DNA of 64,000 nt from CAWCGU01 sp963838095 (GTDB lineage Bacteria > Actinomycetota > Thermoleophilia > Solirubrobacterales > 70-9): positions 124,001 through 188,000 of the forward strand of contig CAWIPO010000008.1 in NCBI GenBank assembly GCA_963838095.1, read 5' to 3'. Shown here piece by piece: positions 63,041-64,000 of the stretch. A model generated the notes under the pieces. The model did no database searches. It was given only the letters and a program-made list of their open reading frames with translations, and was not told where the DNA came from. The position numbers were made by a program, and so were the translations under genes. The first letter of the stretch is position 1. Each line of letters starts with the position of its first letter.

Positions 63041-64000
63041 ATGCCGAAGTCGCCGCCACCAGAGTCACTTGGGACCGCCGAGGTCGTCGGGTACGTGCTC
63101 GCCGCTCTGGCGCTGATCTACGTCGTCGCCTGGATCGTCGGGGCGGTGTTCGTCCGCTTCGGGCAGCCTCGGGTTGCGGGACAGTTGGTGGCCGGGGTGC
63201 TGATCGGCCCGACCGTGCTCGGCGGACAGCTCGCCCGCAGCGGGGTCGCCGAGCTCGACAAGCCGCCCATCACCGGGGAGGGGCTCGTGAACGACATCTT
63301 CCCGCTACAGGCGTTCGAGTTCCTGAACCAGGTCGCGACCCTGACGATGGTCGTGTTCATGTTCCTGATCGGGCTGGAGGTCTCCCGGCGCTACCTGCGC
63401 GGGGAGGTGATCCCGATCGCGGTCGTCGCGATCGCCACGGTCGCGGTGTCGGTCGGGATCGGCTTCGTGCTCGCAAACGTTCTCGACACGGCCGGGGAAT
63501 GGAAGGTCCAGATAACCCCCGAGGGCCGCCCGGTCACGTTTCCCACCCACGCCCTCTTCGTCGGTGCCGGCTTCGCGGTCACGGCCTTCCCGCTCGTCGC
63601 CCGGATCCTGCAGCAGCGCCGCGTTCTCGCCACCCGCCAGGGCCGGATCGCGGTCGGCGCGGCGGTCGCGACCGCGCCGCTCGCCTACATCATCATCGCG
63701 ACCGCGTCCGCGTCGATCCGCCAGCAGGGCGTGCCGGGCAATGTCGCGGTGAAGATCGCGCTCGCGCTCGCGCTGCTCGTCGTCCTCTTCGGCCTCGTCC
63801 GGCCGCTGCTCGCGGAGGCTGATCGGGCGATTCTTCCGCCCCGACGAGCCGCTCGGCGACGGGCTGCTCGCGCTGCTGGTGCTGGGGATGCTGGCCAGCG
63901 CCCTGGCCGCGCATCGAATCGGCATCCACGCGCTCGCCGGCGGCTTCATGTTCGGGGCTTGCATCCCCTACATCGACGGGCTCGAGCGCGCCGTGCTGGA
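63041..64000 (+). CDS. Third CPA2-type antiporter (cut by the window end; one frameshift)
   Basis: About 320 residues of a KefB-like antiporter from an ATG at 63041 to the window edge. Helices and motifs: FGQPRVAGQLVAGVLIGPTV, TLTMVVFMFLIGLEVSRRYL, GAGFAVTAFPLVARILQQRR. Where paralogues have Asp-Asp it reads AVATAPLAYIII, so the ion site differs. Near 63815 one extra base breaks the frame; removing it restores RFFRPDEPLGDGLLALLVL and then FMFGACIPYIDGLERAVL to base 64000. It lacks the N-terminal ectodomain. It is divergent from the intact paralogue across an 80-bp spacer. Confidence 0.8.
   Translation, partial: MPKSPPPESLGTAEVVGYVLAALALIYVVAWIVGAVFVRFGQPRVAGQLVAGVLIGPTVLGGQLARSGVAELDKPPITGEGLVNDIFPLQAFEFLNQVATLTMVVFMFLIGLEVSRRYLRGEVIPIAVVAIATVAVSVGIGFVLANVLDTAGEWKVQITPEGRPVTFPTHALFVGAGFAVTAFPLVARILQQRRVLATRQGRIAVGAAVATAPLAYIIIATASASIRQQGVPGNVAVKIALALALLVVLFGLVRPLLAEADRAILPPRRAARRRAARAAGAGDAGQRPGRASNRHPRARRRLHVRGLHPLHRRARARRAG

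Overview
The window is high-GC DNA of actinobacterial character. The best guess is a soil Solirubrobacterales/Thermoleophilia-like organism, possibly from a metagenome or a long-read assembly. The grounds are strong G/C third-position codon use, an F420-type LLM oxidoreductase, an MhuD-like haem monooxygenase, ECF sigma/SnoaL and Pkn-type kinase/FHA signalling, DUF2993/LmeA, and many genes whose start codon lies 5-9 nt after a TANNNT -10 box (leaderless transcripts). This placement is inference; no rRNA, tRNA or phylogenetic marker other than partial typA is present. No phage, plasmid, CRISPR array or intact insertion sequence was seen.

Layout. 1-6.7 kb: typA (cut by the window edge) coupled to an MMPL/RND transporter, a GCS2 carboxylate-amine ligase, a secreted GH1 glucosidase and a DHFR-like reductase. 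6.8-10.4 kb: an amidase remnant, then three secreted proteins (Ig-like/TSP3, RTX-like Ca-binding, small Cys protein). 10.4-17.8 kb: redox and signalling genes (MhuD-like monooxygenase, CNBD-flavoreductase, LLM oxidoreductase, PAS-GGDEF, SDR, hydrolase) and an ECF sigma factor facing a VOC gene with matched promoters. 17.8-28.1 kb: DHA2 efflux pump, sulfatase and adenylate cyclase on a 21-bp divergent promoter, two large GT-C-like membrane proteins overlapping tail to tail, a CPA2 antiporter and two small genes, one carrying a 24-bp minisatellite.

28.2-32.1 kb holds the most interesting unit: a cyclooxygenase/alpha-dioxygenase-type haem peroxidase (Tyr-x-x-His motif), a cytochrome P450 and an unrecognised 218-aa protein. 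It looks like an unfused bacterial version of fungal Ppo/linoleate-diol-synthase oxylipin enzymes. 32.2-40.5 kb: a truncated AbiEi-like remnant beside a 24-bp-arm palindrome, hydrolases, a CAP protein, a lipoprotein, a TetR regulator divergent from a heparinase-like lyase, and a metallophosphoesterase.

40.5-46.5 kb: aldehyde dehydrogenase, GMC oxidoreductase and an MMPL transporter, the last two broken by many single-base frameshifts. 46.5-55 kb: epimerase, GH39-like hydrolase, beta-propeller/PKD protein, DUF2993 protein, and a kinase/FHA signalling cluster. 55-64 kb: membrane protein, FAD monooxygenase and three CPA2 antiporters. Two of these are tandem paralogues with an unusual duplicated four-Cys ectodomain and a C-terminal USP-like region.

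Quality caveat: frameshifts concentrate at 41.9-46.3 and 55.3-59.6 kb, with isolated ones at about 30.17, 36.9, 38.8, 39.1 and 63.8 kb. Most are repaired by removing one base, often in a G/C run, while protein conservation stays intact between breaks. I read them as assembly errors rather than gene decay.
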